Positions 44,701-53,817 of a DNA stretch of 64,000 nt are shown here, in pieces. Origin of the DNA: Streptomyces anulatus. GTDB taxonomy: Bacteria > Actinomycetota > Actinomycetes > Streptomycetales > Streptomycetaceae. The notes beneath the pieces were generated by a model. The model was not told the DNA's origin and ran no database searches. It saw only the letters and a list, made by a program, of their open reading frames with translations. The number at the start of each line of letters is the position of its first letter. The stretch's first letter is position 1. The position numbers and the translations under genes were made by a program. The stretch is taken from the NCBI RefSeq assembly GCF_000721175.1, contig NZ_JOEZ01000016.1:620001-684000 (forward strand), in the 5' to 3' direction.

Positions 44701-46026
44701 CTACAGGCCCGGGATCCGGCCGTTGCGGAAGAGGTCCACGAAGATCTGGTGGTCCGCGCGGGCCCGCGCACCGTAGCTGTGGGCGAAGTCGACCAGCAGC
44801 GGCGCGAAGCTCTCCTCGTCGGCCGCGATGGCCGCGTCGATCGCCCGCTCCGTGGAGAACGGCACCAGCGAGTGCCCGCTCTCGTCGTCGGCGGCCGCGT
44901 GCATCGTGGCCGTCACCCGGCCCAGATCCGCGACGACCGCCGCGATCTCGTCCACCTCGTCGATGTCGGACCAGTCCAGGTCGACCGCGTACGGCGAGAC
45001 CTCGGCGACCAGCTGACCGGAGCCGTCCAGCTCGGTCCAGCCCAGCCACGGGTCCGCGTGCGCCTGGAGAGCGCGCTGCGAGATCACGGTGCGGTGCCCT
45101 TCGTGCTGGAAGTACTCCCGCACGGCGCCGTCCGTGATGTGCCGGGAGACCGCCGGGGTCTGCGCCTGCTTGAGGTAGATCACCACATCGTTCTCCAGGG
45201 CGTCGCTGTTGCCCTCCAGAAGGATGTTGTACGAGGGCAGCCCGGCGGATCCGATGCCGATGCCCCGGCGGCCCACCACGTCCTTGACCCGGTAGGAGTC
45301 GGGACGGGTCAGGCTCGACTCCGGCAGCGTCTCCAGATAGCCGTCGAACGCGGCCAGCACCTTGTAACGCGTCGCGGCGTCCAGGTCGATCGCTCCGCCG
45401 CCGTCCGAGAACCGGCGCTCGAAGTCCCGGATCACCGTCATCGAGTCCAGCAGCGAGAACCGCGTGCGCGAACGGGCGGCGCGCAGCGCGCCCAGCAGCG
45501 GGCCGTCCGCCGTGTCCAGGGTGAACGGCGGTACCTCGTCGTTCTTCGCGCCGGTCGCCAGCGCGTGGATCCGCTCGCGGTAGGACGCGGCGAAGATCCG
45601 GACCAGGTCGGTGATCTGCTCGTCGGCCAGTGCCTTCGCGTAACCGATCAGGGCCACGGAGGCGGCGAAGCGCTTCAGGTCCCAGGTGAAGGGGCCCACG
45701 TACGCCTCGTCGAAGTCGTTGACGTTGAAGACGAGGCGGCCGTTGGCGTCCATGTAGGTGCCGAAGTTCTCCGCGTGCAGATCGCCGTGGATCCACACCC
45801 GGCCGGTGCGCTCGTCCAGGAACGGGCCGCCGTGCCGCTCCCGCTCCAGGTCGCTGTAGAACAGGCCGGCCGTGCCGCGGTAGAACGCGAAGGCCGAGCC
45901 CGCCATCTTGCGGAACTTGACCCGGAAGGCGGCCGGATCGGCGGCCAGCAGCTCCCCGAAGGCGGTGTCGAAAACGGCGAGAATCTGCTCCCCGCGCCGC
46001 GCTGCGCCGGTCTGCGTTTCCGACAT
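44701..46026 (-). CDS. DUF2252 family protein (kinase-like fold)
   Basis: The 441-residue protein has KFRKMAGSAFAFYRGTA near residue 41, then WIHGDLHAENFGTYMDANG and FNVNDFDEAYVGPFTWDLKR. These resemble the catalytic HGDLH and D-F-D metal-binding motifs of the aminoglycoside phosphotransferase/kinase-like fold, the hallmark of DUF2252. The biological substrate is unknown. ATG 46026 has AGGAGG upstream. It is divergent from dnaE; the 203-base gap holds both promoters. Confidence 0.88.
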   Translation of the reverse strand: MSETQTGAARRGEQILAVFDTAFGELLAADPAAFRVKFRKMAGSAFAFYRGTAGLFYSDLERERHGGPFLDERTGRVWIHGDLHAENFGTYMDANGRLVFNVNDFDEAYVGPFTWDLKRFAASVALIGYAKALADEQITDLVRIFAASYRERIHALATGAKNDEVPPFTLDTADGPLLGALRAARSRTRFSLLDSMTVIRDFERRFSDGGGAIDLDAATRYKVLAAFDGYLETLPESSLTRPDSYRVKDVVGRRGIGIGSAGLPSYNILLEGNSDALENDVVIYLKQAQTPAVSRHITDGAVREYFQHEGHRTVISQRALQAHADPWLGWTELDGSGQLVAEVSPYAVDLDWSDIDEVDEIAAVVADLGRVTATMHAAADDESGHSLVPFSTERAIDAAIAADEESFAPLLVDFAHSYGARARADHQIFVDLFRNGRIPGL

Positions 46027-46229
46027 TTCTTGCTGCCTCCTGCTGTAGTTGGCGTGTCTGGCCGAACTCCGGGTCCGGGTGACCGAGTGCATGACAAAAC
46101 GGACACGTGTCCCGCCCTCTCCAACGCTCGGCGGAAGCCGGGAGTGCCCGTCGTTCGACTCCGTCACGTCGTAGACTTCCACGCTGTCCCCCCGTCCGTC
46201 ATCGCCCGACTTCCCGGAGGCCCGACGCC

Positions 46230-49200
46230 GTGACCAAGCCGCCCTTCACGCACCTTCACGTTCACACCCAGTACTCGCTGCTGGACGGTGCGGCGCGGCT
46301 CAAGGACATGTTCGAGGCGGCCAACGAGATGGGCATGACGCACATCGCGATGACCGACCACGGCAACCTCCACGGGGCGTACGACTTCTTCCACTCCGCC
46401 AAGAAGGCGAACGTCACGCCGATCATCGGCATCGAGGCGTACGTCGCCCCGGAGTCGCGCAAGCACAAGCGCAAGGTGCAGTGGGGACAGCCGCACCAGA
46501 AGCGCGACGACGTGTCCGGATCCGGTGGTTACACCCACAAGACGATCTGGGCGTCCAACAAGACCGGGCTGCACAACCTCTTCCGGCTCTCCTCCGACGC
46601 GTACGCAGAGGGCTGGCTCCAGAAGTGGCCCCGGATGGACAAGGAGACCATCTCCCAGTGGTCCGAGGGGCTCATCGCGTCCACCGGCTGCCCCTCCGGC
46701 GAGGTGCAGACCCGGCTCCGGCTCGGCCAGTTCGACGAGGCGGTCCAGGCGGCCTCCGACTACAAGGACATCTTCGGCGAGGGCAGGTACTTCCTGGAGC
46801 TGATGGACCACGGCATCGAGATCGAGCGCCGGGTCCGCGACGGGCTGCTGGAGATCGGCAAGAAGCTGAACATCCCGCCCCTCGTGACGAACGACTCGCA
46901 CTACACGTACGCCCACGAGGCCACCGCCCACGACGCCCTGCTCTGCATCCAGACCGGCAAGAACCTCTCGGACCCCGACCGCTTCCGCTTCGACGGCACG
47001 GGCTACTACCTCAAGACGACGGACGAGATGTACGCCGTCGACTCCTCGGACGCCTGGCAGCAGGGGTGCGCCAACACCCTCCTGGTCGCCCAGCAGATCG
47101 ACACCACCGGCATGTTCGAGGCCAAGAACCTCATGCCGAAGTTCGACATCCCGGACGGCTTCACGGAGGTCACCTGGTTCCAGGAAGAGGTCCGGGTCGG
47201 CATGGGTCGGCGCTTCCCGAACGGTGTCCCCGACGACCGGCAGAAGCAGGTCGAGTACGAGATGGACATCATCATCCAGATGGGGTTCCCGGGGTACTTC
47301 CTGGTCGTCGCCGACTTCATCATGTGGGCCAAGAACAACGGCATCGCGGTCGGCCCCGGCCGAGGCTCCGCCGCCGGTTCGATCGTGGCGTACGCCATGG
47401 GCATCACCGACCTCGACCCGATCGAGCACGGGCTGATCTTCGAGCGGTTCCTCAACCCCGAGCGCGTCTCCATGCCCGACGTCGACATCGACTTCGACGA
47501 GCGTCGGCGCGTCGAGGTGATCCGGTACGTCACCGAGAAGTACGGCGCCGACAAGGTCGCCATGATCGGCACCTACGGCAAGATCAAGGCCAAGAACGCC
47601 ATCAAGGACTCCGCCCGCGTGCTGGGCTACCCGTACGCGATGGGCGACCGGCTCACCAAGGCGATGCCCGCCGACGTCCTCGGCAAGGGCATCGACCTCA
47701 ACGGCATCACCGACCCCAAGCACCCGCGCTACAGCGAGGCGGGCGAGATCCGGGGGATGTACGAGAGCGAACCGGACGTCAAGAAGGTCATCGACACCGC
47801 CAAGGGCGTCGAGGGCCTGGTCCGGCAGATGGGCGTGCACGCCGCCGGCGTCATCATGTCCAGCGAGCCGATCGTCGACCACGCCCCGGTCTGGGTCCGG
47901 CACACCGACGGCGTCACCATCACGCAGTGGGACTACCCGCAGTGCGAGTCGCTCGGCCTGCTGAAGATGGACTTCCTCGGCCTGCGCAACCTGACGATCA
48001 TGGACGACGCCATCAAGATGGTGAAGTCCAACAAGGGCATCGACCTGGAGATGCTCTCCCTGCCGCTGGACGACCCCAAGACGTACGAACTGCTCTGCCG
48101 CGGTGACACACTCGGCGTCTTCCAGTTCGACGGCGGGCCGATGCGCTCCCTGCTGCGCCAGATGCAGCCCGACAACTTCGAGGACATCTCCGCCGTCTCG
48201 GCCCTCTACCGGCCGGGCCCGATGGGCATGAACTCGCACACGAACTACGCGGAGCGCAAGAACGGCCGCCAGGAGATCACCCCGATCCACCCGGAGCTGG
48301 AGGAGCCCCTCAAGGAGGTCCTCGGCCTCACCTACGGCCTGATCGTCTACCAGGAGCAGGTCCAGAAGGCCGCCCAGATCGTCGCCGGGTACTCGCTCGG
48401 CGAGGCCGACATCCTGCGCCGCGTGATGGGCAAGAAGAAGCCCGAGGAGCTGGCGAAGAACTTCGTACTCTTCGAGGCGGGCGCCAAGGAGAAGGGCTTC
48501 TCCGACGCGGCGATCAAGGCGTTGTGGGACGTCCTGGTGCCGTTCGCCGGGTACGCGTTCAACAAGGCGCACTCCTCGGCGTACGGCCTGGTCACCTACT
48601 GGACCGCCTACCTCAAGGCGAACTACCCCGCCGAGTACATGGCCGCCCTGCTGACCTCGGTCAAGGACGACAAGGACAAGTCCGCGGTCTACCTCAACGA
48701 GTGCCGCCGCATGGGCATCAAGGTGCTCCCGCCCAACGTCAACGAGTCGCTGTCCAACTTCGCCGCCCAGGGCGACGACGTGATCCTCTTCGGCCTGACG
48801 GCCATCCGCAACGTCGGCCAGAACGTCGTCGACTCGATCATCCGGTCCCGCAAGGCGAAGGGGAAGTACAGCAGCTTCCCCGACTTCCTGGACAAGGTCG
48901 AAGCGGTCGTCTGCAACAAGCGGACGGTGGAATCGCTCATCAAGGCCGGCGCCTTCGACGAGATGGGCCACACCCGCAAGGGTCTCGTCGCCCACCACGA
49001 GCCGATGATCGACAACGTGGTGCAGGTCAAGCGCAAGGAGGCCGAGGGACAGTTCGACCTCTTCGGCGGCATGGGCGAGGAGGAGAGCGACGAGCCGGGC
49101 TTCGGGCTCGACGTGGAGTTCTCCGACGTCGAGTGGGAGAAGGCCTACCTGCTCGCCCAGGAGCGGGAGATGCTCGGCCTGTACGTCTCCGACCACCCGC

Positions 49201-49769
49201 TGTTCGGTCTGGAGCACGTGCTGTCCGACAAGGCCGACTCCTCGATCTCCCAGCTCATGAGCGGTGACTACGGCGACGGCGCGATCGTCACCGTCGGCGG
49301 CATCATCTCCGGACTCCAGCGCAAGATGACCAAGCAGGGCAACGCCTGGGCCATCGCCACCGTGGAGGACCTGGCCGGTTCCATCGAGTGCATGTTCTTC
49401 CCCGCCACCTACCAGCTGGTCTCCACCCAGCTCGTCGAGGACACCGTCGTCTTCGTGAAGGGGCGCCTGGACAAGCGCGAGGACGTGCCCCGGCTGGTCG
49501 CCATGGAGATGCAGGTCCCCGACATCTCCAACGCCGGGACCAACGCGCCCGTCGTCCTCACCATCCCCACCGTGAAGATCACCCCGCCCATGGTCACCCG
49601 GCTCGGCGAGGTGCTCAGCCACCACCGGGGCGACACCGAGGTACGCATCAAGCTCCAGGGCCCCCGCAAGACCACCGTGCTCCGGCTCGACCGGCACCGG
49701 GTCAAGGCCGATTCAGCCCTCTTCGGCGACCTGAAGGTGCTGCTCGGCCCGGCCTGCCTGGCCGGCTGA
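46230..49769 (+). CDS. dnaE: DNA polymerase III alpha subunit DnaE
   Basis: The 1179-residue replicative polymerase has the N-terminal PHP domain (HLHVHTQYSLLDGAARLKDM, TDHGNLHG), the polymerase active site PDVDIDFD (Asp417, Asp419 and, later, Asp at GPGRGSAAGS-linked palm), a helix-hairpin-helix region and a C-terminal OB fold. It is DnaE1-type by length and by the PHP domain. It synthesises chromosomal DNA with the beta clamp. GTG 46230 has CGGAGG at 46215-46220. A perfect hairpin follows the stop. Confidence 0.97.
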   Translation: MTKPPFTHLHVHTQYSLLDGAARLKDMFEAANEMGMTHIAMTDHGNLHGAYDFFHSAKKANVTPIIGIEAYVAPESRKHKRKVQWGQPHQKRDDVSGSGGYTHKTIWASNKTGLHNLFRLSSDAYAEGWLQKWPRMDKETISQWSEGLIASTGCPSGEVQTRLRLGQFDEAVQAASDYKDIFGEGRYFLELMDHGIEIERRVRDGLLEIGKKLNIPPLVTNDSHYTYAHEATAHDALLCIQTGKNLSDPDRFRFDGTGYYLKTTDEMYAVDSSDAWQQGCANTLLVAQQIDTTGMFEAKNLMPKFDIPDGFTEVTWFQEEVRVGMGRRFPNGVPDDRQKQVEYEMDIIIQMGFPGYFLVVADFIMWAKNNGIAVGPGRGSAAGSIVAYAMGITDLDPIEHGLIFERFLNPERVSMPDVDIDFDERRRVEVIRYVTEKYGADKVAMIGTYGKIKAKNAIKDSARVLGYPYAMGDRLTKAMPADVLGKGIDLNGITDPKHPRYSEAGEIRGMYESEPDVKKVIDTAKGVEGLVRQMGVHAAGVIMSSEPIVDHAPVWVRHTDGVTITQWDYPQCESLGLLKMDFLGLRNLTIMDDAIKMVKSNKGIDLEMLSLPLDDPKTYELLCRGDTLGVFQFDGGPMRSLLRQMQPDNFEDISAVSALYRPGPMGMNSHTNYAERKNGRQEITPIHPELEEPLKEVLGLTYGLIVYQEQVQKAAQIVAGYSLGEADILRRVMGKKKPEELAKNFVLFEAGAKEKGFSDAAIKALWDVLVPFAGYAFNKAHSSAYGLVTYWTAYLKANYPAEYMAALLTSVKDDKDKSAVYLNECRRMGIKVLPPNVNESLSNFAAQGDDVILFGLTAIRNVGQNVVDSIIRSRKAKGKYSSFPDFLDKVEAVVCNKRTVESLIKAGAFDEMGHTRKGLVAHHEPMIDNVVQVKRKEAEGQFDLFGGMGEEESDEPGFGLDVEFSDVEWEKAYLLAQEREMLGLYVSDHPLFGLEHVLSDKADSSISQLMSGDYGDGAIVTVGGIISGLQRKMTKQGNAWAIATVEDLAGSIECMFFPATYQLVSTQLVEDTVVFVKGRLDKREDVPRLVAMEMQVPDISNAGTNAPVVLTIPTVKITPPMVTRLGEVLSHHRGDTEVRIKLQGPRKTTVLRLDRHRVKADSALFGDLKVLLGPACLAG

Positions 49770-49786
49770 GCCCGGGCACGACACGA

Positions 49787-49824
49787 CGCGAGGGGCGTCC
49801 CGCACCGGCGGGACGCCCCTCGCG
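49787..49824. terminator. dnaE terminator hairpin
   Basis: CGCGAGGGGCGTCCCG (49787-49802) pairs perfectly with 49809-49824 around a 6-base loop, 17 bases after the dnaE stop. It also lies just beyond the end of a convergent small gene. Confidence 0.8.
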
Positions 49825-49850
49825 TTCCATGACCGCATGCGGCCGACGGG

Positions 49851-50030
49851 TCAGTTGTGGCCGAAGCGTCGCTGATGCTTGCGTGCCACGTCGGACGGGC
49901 TGCCCTGGGCCTGTGCCTGCGGCTGGTTCTGCGACTCGTACGCCGTCGACTTGGCCTGCTCCGCACTACGCTCCGACGCGGACGCGCGGTCGTGCTGGCT
50001 GCCCTGCTTGCGGTTCTTGTTCTTCGCCAT
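49851..50030 (-). CDS. Small hydrophilic protein
   Basis: The 59-residue product (starts MAKNKNRKQGSQ, ends ARKHQRRFGHN) is highly charged and rich in Gln, Ser, Ala, Lys and Arg with no hydrophobic core, so it is probably disordered. ATG 50030 has a perfect AGGAGG at the right distance, which strongly supports translation. It resembles small basic proteins annotated as hypothetical in Streptomyces; no function is known. It converges on dnaE across the terminator hairpin. Confidence 0.75.
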   Translation of the reverse strand: MAKNKNRKQGSQHDRASASERSAEQAKSTAYESQNQPQAQAQGSPSDVARKHQRRFGHN

Positions 50031-50376
50031 GGTGAATGCCTCCTGTGGGGAATCCTGGGGGGCCAGGACCGCTGTCAGATTCACATAGCGCCGCAAACAC
50101 CGCATGTTGGATCATTACCGCGCGTAGCGGTTTCCGCAGCGGGTCCCCGTTCCGCGGCCTCCGCCCGGCCTGCCCGTCGCCTTTCCTGCGTCCATCCGCA
50201 TCGTCTCCGCGCCCTTTCTCCGTTCCTCCCCTCTTCCTTTCCGGATCCGCCACGCCGATGATCCAGTTCCGGCCGTGAACCCCTGCGCGGTCGGGCAGAC
50301 TCGAAGGAAACCCTGGGTAAGCGGACCCGGTCATCGCGGAGCGGGCCGCTGAACCGTTCCCGAATTCTGGAAGAGG
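50031..50376. other. Gene-free divergent control region
   Basis: About 345 bases separate the small hydrophilic protein gene (minus) and the NYN gene (plus). The middle (50160-50250) is pyrimidine-rich on the plus strand. I see no gene, strong hairpin or clear promoter here. Confidence 0.5.
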
Positions 50377-50385
50377 GTGGAACGC

Positions 50386-51642
50386 GTGGACCGTTGTGTC
50401 GTCCTGGTGGACGCCGGCTACTTGCTGGGCGCAGCCGCGAGTCTGCTGGCCGGAGAGCCCGCCCGTTCCCGCATCACCGTCGACCACGCTGCCCTCATCC
50501 AGGGGCTCCGCGAGCGCGCCGAGGCCGACACCCAGCAACCCCTGCTGCGGATCTACTGGTTCGACGGCGCCCCCGACCGGGTGCCCCAGCCCGAGCACCG
50601 CCGGCTCCGCGTGATGCCCCGCGTGACCGTACGGCTGGGAGCCCTGACCCGCAGCGACGGGCGCTGGGCGCAGAAGGGCGTCGACGCCGCCATGCACGCC
50701 GAGCTCACCGAGCTGGCCCGGAACCGGGCCTGCTCCGACGTGGTGCTGGTGACCGGCGACGGCGATCTGCTGCCCGGTCTGATGTCCGCCAAGGAACACG
50801 GGGTCGCCGTCCACCTCTGGGCCGTGCAGGCCGCCGACGGCGACTACAACCAGTCCGAGGACCTGGTCGCCGAGGCCGACGAGCGGCGGGTCCTCGACCG
50901 GGCCTGGATCACCAAGGCCGTACGCGCCAAGGACACCGGCGGCAGCTGCGCGCCGCCGCCCGTCCCGCGCCCCGAGATCGCCGCGATCCTCTCCGCGCCG
51001 CTGCCCGAGGCAGCCCTCGCCGCCTCCGCCGAACGCGCCTCCGAGGCACAGGCCGCCGCTGCCCGCAGCGACTCCGCGGCCCCCGCCGAGAACGCCCCCG
51101 CCGCCGAGGCCGACACCCAGCCCGCCCCCGGCCACAAGACCGTCCCCACCCCCAAGGACCTGGCCGCGCTGCGCGCCCACGCCACCCACCCGGACCGCCA
51201 GCACCCGCCCCAGCCCGCGAACGCCACGCTGCGCTGGTCCTCCGACAAAGGGTGGGTGGAGCGCGGCGGCCCCCTCGGCGAACCGGCGGAGACCGCGTCC
51301 CTGCCGACTCTCGCCCAGGTCACCAGCGCCGAACAGCGCTGGGCGGACCGGGAGGAGGACATCACCACCGTCGGCGGCGACCCCTTCGAAGTGGGCCAGG
51401 TCTTCGCGCGCCGCTGGATGGAGCGCCTGCCGGAAACCGTCCACCTGCAGAAACTCTCCACCATGTACCCCCGCATTCCGCACCGGATCGACGGCGAACT
51501 GCTGCGGTACGCGGCCCGCTTCGGCCTCCTCGCCCACAAGGACGACCAGATCGACGAGCACGACCGCTACGCGATCCGCGCCGGGTTCTGGCGGGAGATC
51601 GACGTGCGGGCCGCCGCCGAGCACGTACCGGCGGGGGAGTAG
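50386..51642 (+). CDS. NYN domain (PIN-like nuclease fold) protein
   Basis: The 418-residue protein begins with an NYN/LabA-like domain: CVVLVDAGYLLG (Asp9), a KGVDAAMHAELTELA motif and VLVTGDGDLLPGLMSAKEHG, giving the conserved acidic residues of PIN-like RNases. An Ala/Pro-rich linker (about 200-260) leads to a distinct C-terminal helical domain (about 310-415) with FARRWMERLPETVHLQKLS, perhaps nucleic-acid-binding. RNase activity is expected from the fold but untested. GTG 50386 is preferred because AGAGGG sits at a normal distance; GTG 50377 is too close to it. Confidence 0.88.
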   Translation: MDRCVVLVDAGYLLGAAASLLAGEPARSRITVDHAALIQGLRERAEADTQQPLLRIYWFDGAPDRVPQPEHRRLRVMPRVTVRLGALTRSDGRWAQKGVDAAMHAELTELARNRACSDVVLVTGDGDLLPGLMSAKEHGVAVHLWAVQAADGDYNQSEDLVAEADERRVLDRAWITKAVRAKDTGGSCAPPPVPRPEIAAILSAPLPEAALAASAERASEAQAAAARSDSAAPAENAPAAEADTQPAPGHKTVPTPKDLAALRAHATHPDRQHPPQPANATLRWSSDKGWVERGGPLGEPAETASLPTLAQVTSAEQRWADREEDITTVGGDPFEVGQVFARRWMERLPETVHLQKLSTMYPRIPHRIDGELLRYAARFGLLAHKDDQIDEHDRYAIRAGFWREIDVRAAAEHVPAGE

Positions 51643-51669
51643 CCGCCCCGCACGGGGGTGACGAGGGTG

Positions 51670-51690
51670 GCCCCGGACGCGAACCGGGGC
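51670..51690. terminator. Hairpin between NYN and ABC ATPase genes
   Basis: GCCCCGG (51670-51676) pairs with CCGGGGC (51684-51690) around a 7-base loop, 27 bases after the NYN stop. Confidence 0.5.
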
Positions 51691-51715
51691 ATGTGACCCC
51701 GTACCCTCGTACCTC

Positions 51716-52741
51716 GTGAGTACGGGCACAGCACAGGCGCAGAACGACACCGGCACCGTGTGCGCGGTGCGCGATCTGGTCAAGACCTATCCCGCCGTCC
51801 GGGGCCGCCGCGGCACTCCCGCGACGCCCGAGGTCCGCGCCACGGACGGCATCAGCCTGGACGTCGGGCGCGGCGAGATCTTCGGACTGCTCGGCCCCAA
51901 CGGCGCCGGCAAGTCCACCCTGGTCCGTCAGCTCACCGGACTCATGCGGCCCGACTCCGGCAGCGTCGAGGTGCTGGGCCACGACCTCGTACGCCATCCC
52001 GAGCGGGCCGCCCGGCTGATCGGCTACCTCGGGCAGGAATCCACCGCCCTCGACGAACTGACCGTCTCCCTCGCCGCCGAGACCACCGGACGGCTGCGCG
52101 GCCTCGCCGTACGGGACGCCCGCGCCGAGCGCGACGCCGTCCTGGAGGAGCTGGGTCTCACCGCGATCGCCGGGCGGCCCCTGAAGAAGCTCTCCGGCGG
52201 TCAGCGCCGGCTCGCCTGCTTCGCCGCCACGCTGGTCGGGGACCGGCCTGTCCTGGTCCTCGACGAACCGACCACCGGAATGGACCCGGTCGCCCGCCGC
52301 GCCGTCTGGGCCGCAGTCGACCGCCGCCGGGCGGAGCGCGGGGCCACGGTCCTGCTGGTCACCCACAACGTGATCGAGGCCGAGACGGTCCTCGACCGGG
52401 TCGCCGTCCTGGAACACGGCCGGGTCATCGCCTGCGACACCCCCGCCGGGCTCAAGGAAAAGGTCGCGGGGCAGGTGCGCGTCGAGCTGGTGTGGCGCGA
52501 GCGGGCCCCGCTGGACGTCCCCGAGGTGGCCGCCCTGCGGCCGTCCGCCCAGGAGTCCGGGCGCCGCTGGGTGCTGCGGCTGGGACCGGACGAGGCCCGG
52601 GCCGCGGTCGCCGCGGTGACGGGTGGTGCGGCCTTCGCCGCGCTCGACGATTTCACCCTGGCCACGCCCAGCCTGGAAGATGTCTATCTCGCGCTCGGGG
52701 GAGACGCGGCCAATGCGATCAAGGGGCTGGTGAAGGCGTGA
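51716..52741 (+). CDS. ABC transporter ATP-binding protein
   Basis: The 341-residue ATPase has canonical motifs: Walker A GPNGAGKST (about residues 61-69), signature LSGGQRR, Walker B VLVLDEPTTGMDP and the switch His in LLVTHNV. A C-terminal extension of about 90 residues resembles DrrA-type drug-export ATPases. It energises the permease encoded downstream. GTG 51716 has no ribosome site; TACCCT at 51702-51707 is well placed as a -10 for leaderless transcription. Its stop overlaps the start of a 40-residue ORF. Confidence 0.93.
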   Translation: MSTGTAQAQNDTGTVCAVRDLVKTYPAVRGRRGTPATPEVRATDGISLDVGRGEIFGLLGPNGAGKSTLVRQLTGLMRPDSGSVEVLGHDLVRHPERAARLIGYLGQESTALDELTVSLAAETTGRLRGLAVRDARAERDAVLEELGLTAIAGRPLKKLSGGQRRLACFAATLVGDRPVLVLDEPTTGMDPVARRAVWAAVDRRRAERGATVLLVTHNVIEAETVLDRVAVLEHGRVIACDTPAGLKEKVAGQVRVELVWRERAPLDVPEVAALRPSAQESGRRWVLRLGPDEARAAVAAVTGGAAFAALDDFTLATPSLEDVYLALGGDAANAIKGLVKA

Positions 52742-52860
52742 GGGCTGCGACAGGGGTGGGGGACGTGAACGCCGCGGGCGCGGCGAACGTACTCCACAGG
52801 CTGGATGAATCGGACGGGTTTGACGTGGTGGACGTGTCTAAGGGGAGCGGCCTCAGGTGA
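52738..52860 (+). CDS. 40-residue ORF bridging the ABC ATPase and permease genes
   Basis: GTG 52738 overlaps the ATPase stop (GTGA), and the TGA at 52858-52860 overlaps the permease GTG (GTGA). The product (VRAATGVGDVNAAGAANVLH..., Asp/Val-rich afterwards) is not recognisable. The back-to-back overlaps would couple translation of all three frames. It may be a real small protein or just a coupling device. Confidence 0.35.
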   Translation: MRAATGVGDVNAAGAANVLHRLDESDGFDVVDVSKGSGLR

Positions 52861-53699
52861 CGAGCATCATTCCGGCCAGGACCGCACCGTCGCAGGTCCG
52901 GCCCGCGCCCGGTCCCTCCGGCTCGGGCCCCGCCCGTACCGCCGCCGCGCCCCTCGCGCCGCGCGCCCGGCTGCTGCCCTCGCTGGCCGCCGTCTACCGC
53001 GCCCAGCTCTCCCGGGCGCGGGTCGCCCGGATCCCGCTGCTCTTCGTGGCGACCTTCCAGTCCGTCGGGATCATGGTCCTGATGCGGGGTGTCGTGGACG
53101 GCGGCGCGGAGGCCCGCGCGGTGGTCGCGGGATCCAGCGTCCTGGTCGTCGCGTTCGTCGCGCTCAACCTGCTCGCCCAGTACTTCGGGCAGCTGCGGGC
53201 GTCCGGTGGGCTCGACCACTACGCCACCCTGCCCGTGCCGCCCGCCGCGGTGGTGCTCGGGGCGGCCGGCGCGTACGCCTCCTTCACCGTGCCAGGCACG
53301 GTCTTCACCGCGATCACCGGGAGCGTGCTCTTCCAGCTGCCGATGACCCATCTGTGGGTCCTGGTGGCCGTCGTCCCGCTCTCCGGAGCCGCCCTGGCCG
53401 GTCTCGGCGCGGCCCTCGGGCTGCTCGCGCCGCGCCCGGAGCTGGCGACCCTGCTGGGTCAGCTCGGCATGTCCGCCGCCCTGCTGCTCGGGGTGCTGCC
53501 GGCCGAACGGCTGCCGGAGCCGGTGGGGTGGGCGCGTGACCTGCTGCCCTCGACGTACGGGGTCGAGGCCCTCGCCCGGTCCTTCGACGCCAGCCCGGAC
53601 TGGGGGATCATCGCGTTCTTCCTGGCGATCTGCGCGGCGGTGGGGGTTCTCTCGCTGGCCGTGGCGACGTGGGCGTACCGGCGGGCCGCCGTGCGGTAG
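52857..53699 (+). CDS. ABC-2 type transporter permease
   Basis: The 280-residue protein has a Pro/Ala-rich cytoplasmic N-terminus (about 50 residues) and six hydrophobic segments (about residues 58-78, 90-110, 130-150, 160-185, 195-212 and 255-275). It has the ABC-2 layout, including YFGQLRASGGLDHYATLPV between helices 2 and 3. With the upstream ATPase it forms an exporter whose substrate is unknown; the pair resembles drug or lipid exporters. GTG 52857 overlaps the stop of the bridging ORF. Confidence 0.9.
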   Translation: MTSIIPARTAPSQVRPAPGPSGSGPARTAAAPLAPRARLLPSLAAVYRAQLSRARVARIPLLFVATFQSVGIMVLMRGVVDGGAEARAVVAGSSVLVVAFVALNLLAQYFGQLRASGGLDHYATLPVPPAAVVLGAAGAYASFTVPGTVFTAITGSVLFQLPMTHLWVLVAVVPLSGAALAGLGAALGLLAPRPELATLLGQLGMSAALLLGVLPAERLPEPVGWARDLLPSTYGVEALARSFDASPDWGIIAFFLAICAAVGVLSLAVATWAYRRAAVR

Positions 53700-53700
53700 G

Positions 53701-53780
53701 GCCCGGCCGGGGCCTGCCGGGCCTGGTGCGGTATCCGTGGGCCCCGGCCGGGGCCGCCCGGGCACGGGTGCGGTATCCGG
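53701..53780. repeat. Imperfect 42-base tandem duplication
   Basis: Two adjacent units each hold a GGCC(C)CGGCCGGGGCC block followed by GGTGCGGTATCCG (53725-53737 and 53767-53779, spacing 42 bases). The duplication lies between the permease and DUF2567-like genes. Confidence 0.6.
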
Positions 53781-53796
53781 TGAGGCGCCTCACCGG
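53777..53796. promoter_or_regulatory. 20-base perfect palindrome upstream of the DUF2567-like gene
   Basis: CCGGTGAGGC is followed directly by its inverse GCCTCACCGG. With no loop it is a better operator than terminator. It lies 21 bases before GTG 53818, so a bound protein would block that gene's promoter. Confidence 0.5.
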
Positions 53797-53817
53797 GTGG
53801 CCTGGCACGATGGCACG

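Noticed and set aside
46164..49697. 1177-codon open frame antisense to dnaE
   Set aside because: It mirrors dnaE codon by codon; the Val/Leu/Asp/Gly-rich product has no domain and is a by-product of GC-rich third positions.
51716..53699. ABC pair considered as part of an antibiotic cluster
   Set aside because: No biosynthetic genes nearby; flanked by housekeeping genes.
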